Shown piece by piece: positions 25,397-40,707 of a DNA stretch of 64,000 bases (position 1 is its first letter; each line of letters starts with the position of its first letter). This DNA is from Hypomyces perniciosus (Eukaryota; Ascomycota; Sordariomycetes; Hypocreales; Hypocreaceae): assembly GCA_008477525.1 (NCBI GenBank), contig SPDT01000013.1, positions 1,597,501-1,661,500 of the forward strand, read 5' to 3'. A program made the position numbers and the translations under genes. Under the pieces are notes generated by a model. The model saw only the letters and a program-made list of their open reading frames with translations. It did no database searches and was not told the origin of the DNA.

Positions 25397-26699
25397 GTTT
25401 ATGCCGTCCCTTAACTCGGCTGTGCCGTCGCGAGGCATATACCCAACCAATTACAAATTCCAATCACAAATTCCTCTAGAATCCCCCTTTATTCCTAAAC
25501 CTACAATAACGCCTCTATAGCCTAGCCTTTATCCCTTAAACCCTATATCTATAGGAAACCAATTATAAGCGAGATAAATATAAATGCCCTAAACCTTACC
25601 CTACAGCCTAACCTAGCCCAATAAACTATAGTTTTAGCTATAAAGTTTACGCCTTTCCCTTTTCTCTTTAAAACCCTGTAAAAATCTAGCATTAATAGCG
25701 ACTATATATATCTAATAAACGCGATTATTAGGGACAATAACCTTCATTACTAATTCTATCTCTTTAGCCAAGCAATCAAGAAAGGCCTAGCTTAATAAGA
25801 AAAACGAAAATAAACCTTTAAATAGGAAATCTTAAAGTAGGCAGCTAAAAATCAAGACCTTGAGGTATAAATCAAGGCCTAGGTTAAAGCCTTAAATATA
25901 GCTTTACTACTAAGCCCTAGAAATAATAACCTATTTAGCCGCCACTAGACTAAAGACCCTAAGTAATTTAATAGTAAATAAAAAGATATTACTAAATATT
26001 AGTAAAAATACATTAACTGGCATTCCTAGATTAATATTACCTTTATAGGCGACTAATTAATCTTCTCGACTAAACTTAAAAAGATCTTATATATTATAGG
26101 TCTTTTAAAGGGAGATATATACTAACTGCAATAAGGAAACTTTAACACTATTATCGAAAGTCTTAATAACCCTGCCTAATAGCACTAAAAGATTAATATA
26201 GTACTTTTCGCTAATTTTAATAAATAATATAAAATAATTAACCTCTCTTAAAAGGCATTACAGTCCTTTAATAACCTATATATATTAAATAAGCCTTTTT
26301 AGAACTTTATAGTAAAGTTATCTGCACTAGGCAGTAAATATAGTAAGACTACTAAGCAGATAGTAAAGGCTTTAAAGATAAAGGTCTTTTAAAAGCTTAT
26401 TAATGCTATAAAGACTTAAGTAATTAAGTTAAATAAGTTTAATTTTACTAAATAGTATTAACTTTATTAGACTATTTATAATAGGCTTTAAGAGGGCGCC
26501 TACTATAATGCCTTCTACGCTGCTTAAATAGGTTAATATTAATAAAGCTATTAATAGCAGCAGTATTAACATTAACAGCAATATTACCAACGCCAGCAAA
26601 ACAACTAAGCTGCTGCCCTAGCGCCAGCTAATAACCTAATGCAATTAAATACTATATATACCCTGCTACCTTGCCTTTAAGTCTTTTGCAAGGAATATA

Positions 26700-26780
26700 T
26701 CGCTAAAAGACTTTACTTTTACTGTAAAAAAGTAGGCTATAGCTTTAATAAATGCAATAAAAAAAAGCAGTTTAATATAT
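26700..26780 (+). pseudogene. Gag zinc-knuckle relic of gypsy E
   Basis: The plus strand reads RLYFYCKKVGYSFNKCNKK. This matches the CX2CX4HX4C layout of retroelement nucleocapsid knuckles, with the first Cys and the His both replaced by Tyr. TGT to TAT and CAC to TAC are the changes RIP makes, so the gag product would not bind zinc normally. Confidence 0.7.
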
Positions 26781-29093
26781 ACTAAGGCAATCTATACTAG
26801 ATATAAAATTAAAACTGTTAAATTTAGCTATATTAGCTATACCTTAACCTAGCAGTACTTTAAAGCCAATAATAAAACAGCCTAGTAAAGTATAATAATT
26901 AAACTCTACTAGCGCGTTAATATTACCTGCAATGCCTAGGTAACCTATAAATTTAAGCCTTAAATAATATACCCTCTTTAAGTATTAATAAAAATAATAA
27001 CAGTAGCGCTGCTTTATTAACTTTTAATTTACTTTAATTCAGCTAAACCTATTTATTAGGAACCTAAACCTAACTTGTAAATTAAAGAAAAGATTAACTT
27101 TTACTGAAAATCGCAAATAAAGGTTAACTATAAATAAAACTATTATCCTAGAATAGATCTACTATTATTTTTTTAATTAAAAACCCTTTAAACTTAAATT
27201 AATAGACAGTAAATCCCTTTTAATATAAAATATACTATTCTTTATATATAATATTTATATTAATATAAAAGCTTTAATAAATAATAGCTGTATACTTTAG
27301 GCTTTTACTAGCTGCGCTTTTATTAAGCGATTTAGTATTACTATTTAATAACTGCTATTTACTAAAAATCTTTTATTTACTAATAAAAGTATAGCTAATA
27401 AAATTTTAAACTTTTTTATTATATAAACTATAATCAGCTTTTATAAAAAACTTTACCTTTTTATTATTATAAATATCCTTAATAATATACCTATAATCCT
27501 TAGCCTTTTATAGCTAAGAAAATATAACTTTAATATTAACTAGGAAAAGTTAACTATTACTTTTAAATCCTATTACTATTATAACTACTATCTCCCGAAA
27601 AGTATAGCTAGCCTTATATAAGTCTTAATAGCAGTTAAAATAAAAAATAACTTCGCTAAAGCTAATATAGGGAGTATATATTACTAGTAACTAATAGTCG
27701 AAAACGCTTTAAATAAAGCAGAGCCTAACTTAATTAAATAAAAAACTATACTATACCAGCAATTATTAGTTAAAAATACCTTAAAAGAAATAAACTATAA
27801 CTTAATTAAAGAAAAAGCCCTTAAACTGTATATTCTATAAACTTTAACGCTAAACCGAGATTACTATATAACCTGCAGGTATAGTAGAATTAATAATAAA
27901 GAAATATAGGCATAAATAATCCTAAATTAAATATATATAAAGCCACTGCCTGCCCTTATAATCTATAGTTAATAATAAAAAGGGAAACCCTTATTAAAGC
28001 TATTATTACTACTTTTTAATATATTATTTCCGTAAAACTAAACTAAACTCTAAAATTAAAAAGTATACCTAGCTATAGCGGATATATAAATAATAGCAGC
28101 TATAAACTTTATTACCTTTTATTAATAACTATATATCCATGCAATAAAAGTAAACTAAAAGGAGATTAACTAAACTATTAAAATTAAAGAACTAATACCT
28201 ATTACTTTACTAAAGCTCCTAGATAAGTTTTTCTAATAAATACTTATAAGATAAAGAGACTATATTAAAGCAAAAATAATATTACTTAAAGAAATATATA
28301 ATTTTATTAATAAATACTACTCCCTAGTATAACTAAAAAAGATTATAGCCGCCAATATTAAGAAATTTATAGTAGGGAAACCTAAGTTTAGTAAACTAAA
28401 TATCTTAAAAAAACTGCTATTTTAACTACATAACTTACATAACGCCTTCCTGCTAAAAACAGTAAACAAGCTTCCTTTATAATAGGCCTAAGACTATAAA
28501 ATCGAGATACTGCTAGGAAAAGACCCGCTATACTAAAAGAATAAACTATTTTTACTTAATAAACTGCAGGTAATAAGAAAATAGTTAAATAATAATTTAG
28601 TAAAAGGATTTATCCGCAAATTGTAAGTATAATAGGCTATTCCCTTCCTCTTAGCCGCAAAACTAAAAGGCAGCGTTTATATTTATTAAGATTACTAAAG
28701 GTTAAATAATATTACTATTAAAAATTAATACCTATTACTATTAATCTAGGAAACCTTTAATGCTTTAAGCTAAGTAAAGGTATATATAAAACTTAATATT
28801 ATCGCTATATTTAATAACCTCTATATTATTAAAGGGGATATATAAGAAATAGTATTTATTATAAGGTTTAGCCTCTTTAAGATATTAGTTATACCTTTTA
28901 GCCTTTATAATATACCTGCTATATTTTAATACTATATTAACTATACTTTCTATAACCTTTTTAACTGTATTTATATAATATACCTTAATAATATCTTTAT
29001 ATATTTATTATATTAATAAAAGTACTGAAAATATATATGCAAAGTAGTAGCCTGCCTTTAAAATACTAGCCTCTAAATTAATATTATTAAATG

Positions 29094-32000
29094 TCAAGCT
29101 TCCCTCCTACACCTACAGGTACCCTACCTTTTAGGTGCCTACTCACCAAAATTCATAACCTTTTAACTAGCCATTAAGAAAAATAAGCTTAATAATACTC
29201 CCTCGCCCCTCCTAGGCACTTAAAGAAAGATAGCGAATGCTATTAAACTTTAAGTAAACTAGGGATAATTAAACCTCGCTGCTATTAAGCAGGCAGTAAT
29301 CTAGCGATTTGAGAAAGAGGGCACTCTTTTGCTTTTAGGATAAAGAGGAACTACAGTCTTCCTGCTTATACCTAAGAAACGATATATTGACAATAAATGC
29401 ATTAAAACTAATATCCCTAAACTTAATTTCGGCTCTAATATAAAGCCTAGCGTCTCTCTCTTCTTAAAAGGGACCTAGGAAAGCCTCTCTTCCTCCCTTT
29501 AAAGTAGGCCGATAAAAGTACTTGCCTTTAATAACAGTAAGCAGTCTACTGCAGCCTATAAAATCTTCGCGCAGATTAAAGAAATTAACGTAATTTAAAG
29601 AGCTAGATAAAAAGTTCTATTCTCAGTAGCCCAAGCTATCGATAACTGTTTAGCTAAATATTAAAGAAAATACTATCTTTTAGCCGCCTTATAAGTAAGT
29701 AAAGCGCTTACTGATACTCTTAAAGGCCTCCTCTCTTTAAAGGCCTTTATAGACTTTAAAAAGTTAAGCAGAAATCCCCTTTTAGCCTAACTAATAACTA
29801 TATAGCTAGTTAATAAAAGACCTACTAAAACAATAAGCAATAATAAATCGAACCCTACCCTTTAATTTAAATTAACTTAAATGCTCTGCTAGAGATTAAT
29901 AGCTTAAAGTAAGTTATATAGGCTATAATTGCAGTTAAAGGCGCAAATAAAAACCCTTTAATAAGAAAAGAAAATAATTTTACTTTGCAAAATAATAAAA
30001 GGCCAGCCTCTATTATAAAACCTAAAACCTAAAAATAAAATATAATAATTAGAAAACTTAATAATAGAATTTTCCTTTAAATCTTATTAAACTATAATTA
30101 AAGAAAGATTACTGCTATTAAAGCTAGATAGGAAATTATTAAAATTAAAAAGTTTAATAAAAAAGATATTATTTACTTTTAAAAAGTAAAATCTAGCTTT
30201 ATACTATAAGCTAAAAATAATAAAATTAAAAAAGTAATCCTTGCCTTAGGCTTAACTATAAAGGCTAGCGGCTTAAAGATTAAAAAAGTATATATCTAGA
30301 GGAGTTTTCTTATATAAAGTGTTCTTAAATACTATACTAATACTTTAGGCACTTTCCCTATTAATGCGCTAGTTTTAATTAAAGCTTAAGGGAGCGCTAG
30401 GTTTAAAGAACCTTTAGTCTTTTACTAAAAGGCCCCTTTTAGCGAGACTATTAATACTTGCTATTACTTTATCTCTTTTAAAAAGGAAGTTAAAATAGGC
30501 TTTAAACTCTTTAACTACTTAGCCCTAGCAAAGCTTTAAACTTAAAAGGCATAGATAACTTAATATAATAAATACCTTAGCTTTTATAACCTTTAAAGAT
30601 ACACTAAAACTATATAATATAAAAAATACAGTAAGCCTACCTTTTAATATACTAATAAAAATAAAAACTGCAATTACGTTACCTAATATATTAACTGCCT
30701 TAAACCTTACTAATCTAATACTTTAAACTGCTATATATATTTAACTATTAAAGATAGTATAAAAGTATATACTATTAAAGAATAATTTAAGAGTATTAAA
30801 AAACTTAAAATTTAAGAATTTTAAAAAAAGAACCTTGCCCCCTTTACCCTTAAGCCTAAATCTAGCGCACATAAAGGAAAAGCTCCTTAAACTGCCCTAG
30901 CTAGATTTTTTACTGCTCCTACTCTTAAAGCCTAAATTTAAAGACCCCTCCTTTTAAATAGGATAATACCCCCTGCCCCTATAATAAAGCTACCTTAAAA
31001 TAAAATCAACCTAATAAATATCCTTAATAGTTTATTAAAAGAAAGTTTACTAGCCTACTTTATAGTAAAGGTTATTAATTTTAATAACTTTATAAATAAC
31101 GCTTTAAAGGAATCCCTTAAAGGAGATAAACCCTATAAGTTTAATCTATAAATAATAGACTTTATTAAAACTACTAAAAAAACTTTAACCTAAAAATCTT
31201 TTAAGCTAATATAAGAAAATAAGGATAGTATTATAATATAGCCCTTTTACTTACTTAAAAAAACAGCTTTAATATTATATTTATCTAAAAGCTATAGACT
31301 TATTAAAACGCTTTATTATCTAGGAAACAAACAAAATCTTACCTTAGCTTTTAAGTATTTAACCTACTTAACAATTAAAGGGAGACTAAACCCTTTATCT
31401 TTATATATATTAGAAAATTATTAAACCTATTATATTAATAACTTTTACCTTTAAAACTAAAAAGTAATTATATTTATTAGGTAGAAGTCTATAGATATAT
31501 AATTATTAACGTTTACTATAAGGCTTCTTTTAATATTATAACAGAAACCCTTAAAAGGTAGGGCTAGCCCCCCTTAAACTTAATTATTATAAAAGACTTT
31601 AATATATTACACTAAATATAATAACTAGGCCAAGTCCTAGATACTCTAGGCAATAAATTAGCTAAATAAACAGATAAGTATAATTTAATCCTTGCCTTTA
31701 TAGACGCCTTTATAAAGGATTCTAGAAAATATATTAACCTTGTTTTCTTTAACTGCCCTATATTAATAACTATTATAAAAAACTTAAATATAGGCTTAAA
31801 CTATTATACAGTTACTATTATACTTTTAAGCTTTATTAGGCTAATAGCTAATATAAAAAAGAAATATATCCCCTTTAAAAGCCTATAAGAGTTTAGCTAG
31901 TTAATATATATATATACCTAGCTCCTCTTAAAGGTAAATGCAATTAACCTAACTAAAGGGGACCTAGACGCAGCTATATAAGTACTTTAGAGACTTTTCG

Positions 32001-34136
32001 CGGACTATATATAGTCGGCAGGTAAAAAGAGATACTAGAATAGATATAGCGCCCTTTAATAAAATAAAAACTGCTAAATAGCCTACTTAGCTTATATTGC
32101 GGCGCCCCTTAAAACTAATAAACGGACTAAGGCAAGGAAGACACTATATAATACCATTAAATATAAAAAACGCAATTACTAAAATAAAATTATAGCTAAA
32201 GCCAGCCTAGGCAAGGGTATCTAGCAGGTAGCTAAGTAGCGTAAAGCTATAGACTATTTCTAACCCCCCCCTTTAATAGACAGCAGCAGGAGTATTTTAA
32301 ACCTTAAAAAGTAAACAGCTTTCTTTAAAAAATACCTACTATAGCGAAAGGGAGCTAAAAAAGATATTAAAGACCCCTAAGAACCCTAAGTACTAGAAAA
32401 CCCTTAAATACTATAAGATAAAACAGTTATTAAAGAGGAGGCAAGGAAAGTTATAACTAAAGCAGGGAATACTGCGCCTAGTATAGATAATATATTAATT
32501 ACTTTTCTATACTATATATAGCCTACTATTAAAAAGTTTATTATAAACCTCTTTAAAGGTTACTTTAGGCTAGGATATTACCCCCTCCCTTTTAAAAACA
32601 CTAAAATTACTATTATACCTAAGCCTAGTAAGCTTAACTATATAACTTATAAAGCCTTTAAGCCTATTTTACTGCTATTTTATATAGGAAAAGGCTTTAA
32701 AAGGCTATTTATAAAAAGGGTATCCCTTTTAATATTTAAATATAAAATCCTTTTAAAGCAGTACTTTAAGGCCTTCTTTAAAAAAGCAGCTATAGACCTA
32801 GTCGCCTACCTAATTTATAACATTAAAATTGCCTTAAATAAAAGGGAGGTCGCAACTTTATTTACCTTTAATATCTTTAAAGCCTTTAATATTATTATAA
32901 AAAATAAACTAATTTTATAATTTAAGCAATAAAGCTAGCCTATCTAGTTTATAAAATAAATAGAGTCCTTTATAAGCAATAAAACTACTTTTATTTATAA
33001 AGGAGACAGGATTAATTTACTAGACCTTGCCTTTAAGTGCAGTACCTTATAGGGGTCCTTTATCTCCCCTATTATATTAATACTTTACTTTAGCCTAATC
33101 CTTTAACTTAAAGACTAATAATTTTATATTAAGTATACTAATAATATCGCTATATTTATTATAAAGGGGTCTACCTAAAAAACAGCTACCTTTATATAGT
33201 AAGCGCTTAATAAAACACTAAAATAAAAAGCAGAGAATACAGTATCCTTTAACTATATTAAAGCTAAACTGCTGCACTTTTACTATATAAAAGGCCAGAT
33301 TTATAAAAAAGGCATTATAATAAAGGGAAAACCAGTCTAGCTTAAAAAGAATATCTAGTAACTAAAGGTCTACTTTAATTTAAGGCTCTCCTTTAAGAAA
33401 TATATAGTAACACTTATAGGTAAAGTATATAAAGTCTTTAACTTCTTTAAATTGCTTAATAAAACTTAAAAAGGCTTACCTTTTAAAGCTATAGTATAAG
33501 CTGTAAAGGCCTATATCCTCCCTATCGCCCTATATAAAATAAAAGTATAGTGGCCAGGGCATAAACAATAATCGCAAACTAACCCTACTAAGCAGGTAAA
33601 TATAAAAGTATCTAGCCTAATAGATAAAATAAATAAAGCCTTTAAGACTGCAGTAAAGGCAGTTTTCCTAGTCTAGAAAACTATAAGCGTTCCTATTTTA
33701 TATAAAGAGTCAGGGGTCCCTATAGCCAGTATCGCCCTAGCCTAAGCCTAACTTAAGTGTATAGCGAGATTTGCAGGACTAGATTAAGACTATTTAATTA
33801 GCTAATATATTAACAAAAAACTCCCTCCCTAACTGCTATAAACCAGACTTTAATACACCGCCGCCCTAATTGGCAAAACTAGTAAACCTACCCTCTTTAC
33901 TAAAAAGTCCCTATATATTCTCCCTAATCCTAACTTAAAAGGTATAGGTAAATTAACTGCAGTAAGGAAACACTTAGAATTAATTAACTCCCTCCCCCCC
34001 TACTTAGTTTTAGTTTACTCTAATAGGTCTTAAATTAAAGGGAATATAGGCTAAAGAGCGTTCGCTTACTATAGAGTAAAAGCAACTATAGACACTAGAC
34101 GCCTTAATAATATAAAGGTCTATAACGCAAAGGTAT
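29094..34136 (+). mobile_element. Tad1-like LINE (non-LTR retrotransposon), 5' part
   Basis: The LINE starts right after one copy of the 14-bp duplication aatattattaaatg (29080-29093). ORF1-type sequence with a damaged CCHC-like region lies at about 30.60-30.75 kb, endonuclease-like sequence at about 31.3-32.0 kb, and reverse transcriptase at about 32.68-33.20 kb. The RT reads LVAYLIYNIKIALNKREVATLFTF.. (shown in part), then IFKAFN and the active-site segment YTNNIAIF, where the family has YADDI. The RNase H domain begins near 34.0 kb and is interrupted by gypsy A copy 2. Stops are frequent; it is not functional. Tad1 placement rests on the RT wording and the C-terminal RNase H. Confidence 0.8.
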
Positions 34137-34298
34137 TGTCACGGCACCAAACCTGCCCTCTAATAACTTATTAGTATCATGTGCGTCCTCACGTAATGAC
34201 TTAGTCCTATACCTTCAAACCACATTCTTATAGCTTCTTGCCTTATTTAAGGCACAATAAAGATATTACCTTAACCTACTGTTCCATATGCCGTAATA
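34137..34298 (+). repeat. 5' LTR of gypsy A copy 2 (162 bp)
   Basis: It starts tgtcacggcacc and ends gccgtaata, and is homologous to 3212-3373. Its ends form an ~11-bp inverted repeat (TGTYACGGCAC against the complement of the end). Confidence 0.9.
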
Positions 34299-37200
34299 GT
34301 TTATGCCTTCCTATAACAACTATACCATTACCCCTAGCCCTTAACCCTGCCTAAAAAGAATTAATAAAGTCACTAATGGCCTAGTCGCGATACTATAAAG
34401 AGCCCTATATCTTATAGGAAATTCACTAATCCCCAACTATAGTGAGACCTTAAGCCTAAAAGCCTATATCCCTGCAGTAAAGAATATACCCTAGCCCAGC
34501 TCCCTAGCCTATACCCGATTCTTTAGCCTGCATTTAACCTAAGAATACTAAAGTAAAAATAAAAGGTATAGAAAGGGACCTTAGTTAAAAAGCAAGGCTT
34601 ACTAATTATTTCCGCAATTAACTTTATATCTATATTATCTTAAAAGCTTATAATAATAATTATAACCTAACCTTATAGCTTTAAGTACTAGAACTCGAGC
34701 AGTTTTTTAATATTATCTTTAACTACTTCCAGAACTAAAAGTATAACTTTAATATAGCCTTAAAATAGAAAGAGTTTAAGAATACTGCTATTATTAAAAA
34801 CCTAAAGCTCGCTTAATATAAAGTCTAAAGCCAAAGCGATATAATCAATAAACTTATTAAAGCTAAAAGTAATAATATTTTAAAGCATTAAACTAATAAC
34901 CTTAAAGATAAATTTAACGCTAAGGATAAAGATATAAAAACCTATTAATAGAAGTATATAAACTAGTATTCTATTATACTGCGCAATATTATAATTAATG
35001 CCAAGTACTTTAATACCTCCTATAAATATATCCTTTATATTAGCAGCTAACTAAATAATAATACCTATAATTTAATATAAAAGGCACTTAACTATATTAT
35101 AATAAAAAAGGATAATTATATAATATAAAAATAGGGAAGTAGTAAAACTTTTATTAAATTCCTAGACTTATAGTATAAAACTTTTAACCTTTCGCGATCT
35201 ACTGCCTAAGAGTTTAATACCTACTATATAGCAAATAAGCCATTCTAAAACTTTATTACTAAATTCTATAAACTAGCAGCCTAAGCCGGCAAAACCAATA
35301 CCTAAAAGGTTAATACCCTTTACTTTAAAGTATTTAAAGAGATAGCTGCTGCCTTTATTAATAAAAGCAATAAACCTATAAGTAAAGATAACTAGTCTGT
35401 TTAAAGAACTTTTAGTTAGAAAGTTTATAATAACCTTGAAAAGCAGGCCTATTACGCTAAACTTACAGGCAACTGTAAGTTTAAGAAGCTAAATAGTAAT
35501 TATACTTTTTAATAAACCCTGCCTTAAAATAAATTAAACCCTTTAAAGTAAGAAAATGCAGGCAATCTTATATAATTAAATACTATATCCTTTACCTTAC
35601 AATATAAAGAATACTAATAACTCTATAACCTATACTATTATTATAGTGGCCAATATATAGTCAGTAATTATATAGAAAAGTAGAAAGCTAATACTATAAA
35701 ACCTTAAACCCTATAGGGATATAGTAGCGGCTTCTTAGGATACAGAATATATTAAGGCAACAGCACTATAGCGCCTTAAGGCAGGGTATATATCCTAAAC
35801 CAGGGAAAAGGTATACCAGCACTATAAGTTCCTATTCCCTAATTCCTATAGTACTAGCACTTTTTAACTTAAAGAAATAACCTATTATACTATAGGAACC
35901 TATTCCTATACTATATTAATAAGACTAGCTGTGTCGAAGGATTAGTTACTTTTAGCGATATACTTGCCTATAAAGATATAACTTTTAATATAAAAAGGCA
36001 GGGAAAAGAGTAATTTCCCGATAATATTGCGTTAAAAAGCGTAATAGAATATTGAAATAGCCTATAAACCTAATACCTTTATAGATATAATAGATTATTA
36101 TTAATAATAGACTATTAATTTTAAATACTATAAGTAGCAAATCACTACTTATCTATACTATATTATTCCTTACGCATTTACTAGTAACTATATTAACCTT
36201 TATTAATAGTGGCTGTTTAGTATAAGGCTTTATAGACTAGCATTTTCTCTAAAAGTCTTAAATCCTAATAATACAATTGCCTAGATTAAAGAGCCTTATT
36301 TTAATTAATGGCAAAATAATAGTATAGCTTACTAATTATATAATCTTAAATATAAGAATAGGGGAATATAGAGAGCTATATATATTTTTTAGTATTAATC
36401 TCTTAAATTAAAACCCCTTTATCTTTAAAATACTATAGCTATAGTAATATAATCCTAATATCGATTAGCCTATATTAACAGTTACCTTTAATTTATAATA
36501 TTATTTAATAAATTATTGCCTTTAAACCTATACTGCACTAATAATTCCTAGCCTAATAACTATTCTATATAATATTAATATTTTAGGTAAACCATTAAAG
36601 TTAATACTTTATATTACTAGCGAGAAATAAAATAATATATTAAAGAGGATAAGAAAGAAGGTTAAAAAGAAAGTTAGGTTTTAAGCTTATATTAAAAGTA
36701 TACTAGAAGAAATAATGCCTTAATAGGGAGAAAGGGACTTATATATTAACTGTATATTAATACTAAGGCAAAATCACTACTATATTTATCGACTTAATAA
36801 CTGCAAGGGATTAAAGACTAAAGTATAGATAATACTAAATAAGCCTTTAACACTAATCTTAACAATACCTATAGCTAATAGCTATTAATATCTATATTAA
36901 TATAACCCAGTATAACTCTTTAAGTTAAGTGTATTAATACCTAATAAGCTTATAGCAGTGGCGCTATATAAGCGACTTAACTTAATAGATATTTAAATAT
37001 TTACTGCAATATTATTTATTTAGTTCTGTAAAGACCTATCTGCCTAATATATAAAACTAACCTAGGTAAACCTGGCAGAAGATATATAAAAATGGGAATA
37101 TAAAGTATATTAACTATTAGAGTTTAATAAGGATACCTTTGTAAGTATATTATAAGGATAAGGCAGCTTTATAGCAGTATAAGTATTATTCCCTATAGCT

Positions 37201-40200
37201 TTCTATAATTTCCTTATATACTACTATAGCAGAAAGTACCTTTAAAGGATATTAAAGTCTAATATTAATAAATTTATAGAAATAAAGCCAGAACTAATAA
37301 AAAGTAATATTTAAAAGAAACTTTTTAATTAGCTATAAAATAAAATTATTAGCTTCCTTTTATAACTAGTAAATAAGCTTCCCTTTAAAAGATTATAAGA
37401 CTATAAAATTAAACTTTTATTAAGGAAGGAATTACTATATTAAAAGAATTGCCTAATATTACTAAGCGAACTTTAGGTTATAAGAAAATGGCTAGATAAA
37501 AACCTAGCTAAAGGATTTATTAAGGAATTTAAAGTAAGATATACTGCCCCCCTACTCCTCGCTATAAAACCTAAAAGAGGCGTCTGTATTTATTAAGATT
37601 ACTAAAGCCTTAATAATATTACTATAAAGAATTGCTATTTATTGCCATTAATCTAGGAAATATTAGATGCTTTATATAATATTAGATTTTATATTAAGCT
37701 AGATATAATAGCTGCCTTTAATAAACTTAGAATCGTAGAGGGATATAAATAAAAGACAGCTTTTATAACCTAATTTAAGCTATTTAAAACCTTTATTATA
37801 CCCTTTAGTCTTTATAATACCCTAGCCTTTTTCTAATACTATATTAACTATACTTTATATAATTTACTTAATAAAATTTATATAGCCTACTTTAATAATA
37901 TCCTAGTTTACTTAGCTATATAAAAGGAACACTAATAATATATATAAAAAGTTATAGATAAATTAATTAATATAGGTCTCTAAATTGATATTAAAAAATG
38001 CAAATTTAAGATAATAAAAATAAAATACCTCGGCTTAATTATTATAAGTAATAGTATTAAGATAGACCCTGAGAAAGTGGCTGTAATTGTAAGTTAAAAG
38101 AGACCCTTAAACCTCCGCAAACTTTAACGCTTCCTAGGCTTTGCGAATTTCTATTAACGGTTTATTAAAGACTTCTTTAATATCTGTAAACCTTTAAATA
38201 GCCTTTTAAGAAAAGATATACTATAGAATTAAACGGAACTCTATACTGCTGCGTTTAACTGTTTTAAAACCTAGTTTATAACCGCCTTAATCCTTGCCTT
38301 TTTTGACTATAATAAAAAGATAGTTTTAGAAATAGATGCTTTAAACTAGGCATTTAGTAGTATTCTTTTTTAGTATAATAAAGATAATATTTTGCGATTA
38401 GTAGTATACTTTTTATTAAAGCATTTACCCGCTAAATGCAATTATAAGATTTATAATAAAAAACTTCTAGCTATTATTAAATTATTAAAAGAATAGCGCC
38501 TTAAACTTTAAAGTATAGAAAATGAATTTAAGATTATTATAGACTATAAAAACCTGGAATATTTTATAACTATTAAAGTATTAAATTAAAGATAAGTCTG
38601 CTAGTCTAAATTCTTATTTTAATATAATTTCTGGATTATTTATTGGCCTAGGTTAAAAGTAGTAAAGTTTAATGCATTAAATAGGAGATTTTAAAATATC
38701 CCAGTAAAGTTAAACTAAAATAATAGCTAATTAAAAGAAAGAAAAAGAACCTTACTCCTAGAAAGCCGCTTTAACCCCTATACCTATATTAATATTATAG
38801 GAGGTATAGATAATAAGAACCTATTTACTGTAATAACTGGCACTTTAATCCTAGACCTAGAGATATCGATTAATAGAATAATCGATAAAGCCTATAAAAT
38901 ATTAAATATAGCGAGTATTATAATATAGGCGCTCTAAGACCTAGCTGTTTAATAATAGCCTAAGAGTATTTAAGGCAATTTAAGGGCAATAATATAAGAC
39001 TTTCAAATTTGCGGTAATTAAATATATTACTAGGAATAACTTTTCCTCCTATTAATAAATAAAGCGAAAATATAAGTTATATACTAAATACACTCTTTTA
39101 GGCTAAAGGGATACCCAGGATAAGTAAAAACGCTAGACCTCCTTAACTGTATATACTAGTGGCTATAAATGTTAACTGATATTAATATTTTTATTAAAGG
39201 TTATAACCTATACTTTTAAATAAAGTTAAGTAAGTCTACTCCCCTAGGATTCCTAAAACTATTGCTAGTACTATTCTAGGCCTAAAGTAATATTTTAATA
39301 GACTATATTATACTACTGCCTAACTATAACCAGTAAGGCTTAGTCTATAAGAATATCTTTATAGTGGTATACTACTTAACGAAAATACACTACTTTATTG
39401 CTACCTATATATTTAATGCTAAAAAACTTGCTAATGCCTTTATTTTATATATCTATACCTTATATAAAGCGCTAAAAATAATTATATTAAACTAGGGTAC
39501 CTAGTTTATATTTAAGTTCTAGAAATAGCTATTTTAATAATTTAGAATTTACTTTAAATATTCTTTAGCCTATTATCCAAAAACTAACAGCTAGACTAAA
39601 CAGCTAAATATAGGGGTAAAGTAATATTTTAGGTAGTTTATAAGTTTTTACTAGAACGATTAGGTAGACTGGTTGCCACTTATAGAGTTTGCCTAGAATA
39701 ATTAAGTATTTAAAATAACGGGAACCTCGCTATTTTTTGTAAATTATAGTTTTTACCCGCGCTTAGGAGTTAAGCCTTTAAACCCCTGCCTACTAAACAT
39801 ATCTATCGCCTAAAAGAGGAGTTTCTATAAAGCAAACACTATAACTAAGCATTTCTAACAAATCCTAGACTAACTGAAAGCCCTTACAGTATAATCGATC
39901 GCTTAATATAAGGCTGCGGCCAATATATTAAAGGAAGACTTATACTGATTCGCAGTTAATAAAAAGGTATAGTTAAAGACTAAATACCTTAAAATAAACC
40001 GCCTAATAAAGAAGGGAGATAATAAATAGGTGGGCCTATATAAAATCCTTAATATATACCCCTAAGCTTACTGACTTAAACTCCCTAACTATATCTATAT
40101 TTTCCCTATATTCTATAACTCTCTCTTTAAACTATTGGCAGTTAATAAAATAGGCTAATAGATATATCTGCCGGGATAAAACGCTATTAATAAGCGAGAG

Positions 40201-40239
40201 AATAAGAATATGCAGGGACGAGTCCTCGAAAGAGATAAC

Positions 40240-40440
40240 AAGATAAACAAAGTGGTGGAAAAGTGGGAATTCAATAAGATCCTCGACTGCTATAATAAGG
40301 ATAGCCTATACTATTATATAGCCTGGAAACACTACACACCAAGCTAGTAACCCGCAAAAGATCTAAAAGGATAAAACGCCGCCCTTTTAGAATACTATAT
40401 GAAAAACCCCGACAAGCCCGGCCCGCCTGCCTGGGTCAAG
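40240..40440 (+). pseudogene. Chromodomain relic of gypsy A copy 2
   Basis: The plus strand reads VVEKWEFNKILDCYNKDSLY, then YYIAWKHYTPS, two stops and PAKDLKG. This matches the chromodomain pattern WEVExILDxR..YLVKWKGY..WEPAxxL found at the integrase C-terminus of chromoviral gypsy elements. In the family this domain is thought to guide integration towards methylated histone H3K9. Two TGG codons appear as TAG. Confidence 0.75.
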
Positions 40441-40578
40441 AAAAGGAAGATAACCGACCAGCTAGACCCGCAACGCAGCAGCCGCTTATAACGGAATTGA
40501 TATAATAGGGGGATTAGAATATATATAGTCTTGGAATAGCCATTTGGGGGCAAATAGAGTTTGAAAAGGGGGGGGTAC

Positions 40579-40707
40579 TGTTACGGCACCAAACCTGCCC
40601 TCTAATAACTTGGTCCTACACCTTTAAACCACATTCTCATAGCTTCTTGCCTTGTTCAAGGCACAACAAAGATATCACCTTGACCTGCTGTTCCATGTGC
40701 CGTAATA
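40579..40707 (+). repeat. 3' LTR of gypsy A copy 2 (129 bp, internally deleted)
   Basis: It starts tgttacggcacc and ends gtaata. Compared with the 5' LTR it lacks 33 bp between two similar aataactt / aatgactt sequences, which suggests a short-homology deletion. Confidence 0.9.

Larger units (their letters stand above)
34137..40707 (+). mobile_element. Chromodomain-type Ty3/gypsy retrotransposon A, copy 2 (6.6 kb, full-length)
   Basis: The 5' LTR is 34137-34298 (162 bp) and the 3' LTR 40579-40707 (129 bp, with a 33-bp internal deletion). The 3' LTR is preceded by the polypurine tract aaaaggggggggtac. The target duplication ggtat lies at 34132-34136 and 40708-40712, inside the LINE's RNase H region. 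RT has YFNNI at 37888-37902. Integrase lies at about 39.1-39.9 kb. A C-terminal chromodomain at about 40245-40440 is better preserved and reads VVEKWEFNKILDCYNKDSLY, then YYIAWKHYTPS and NPDKPGPPAWVKKRK. Many in-frame TAA/TAG codons make the polyprotein dead. It is less decayed than copy 1. Confidence 0.9.
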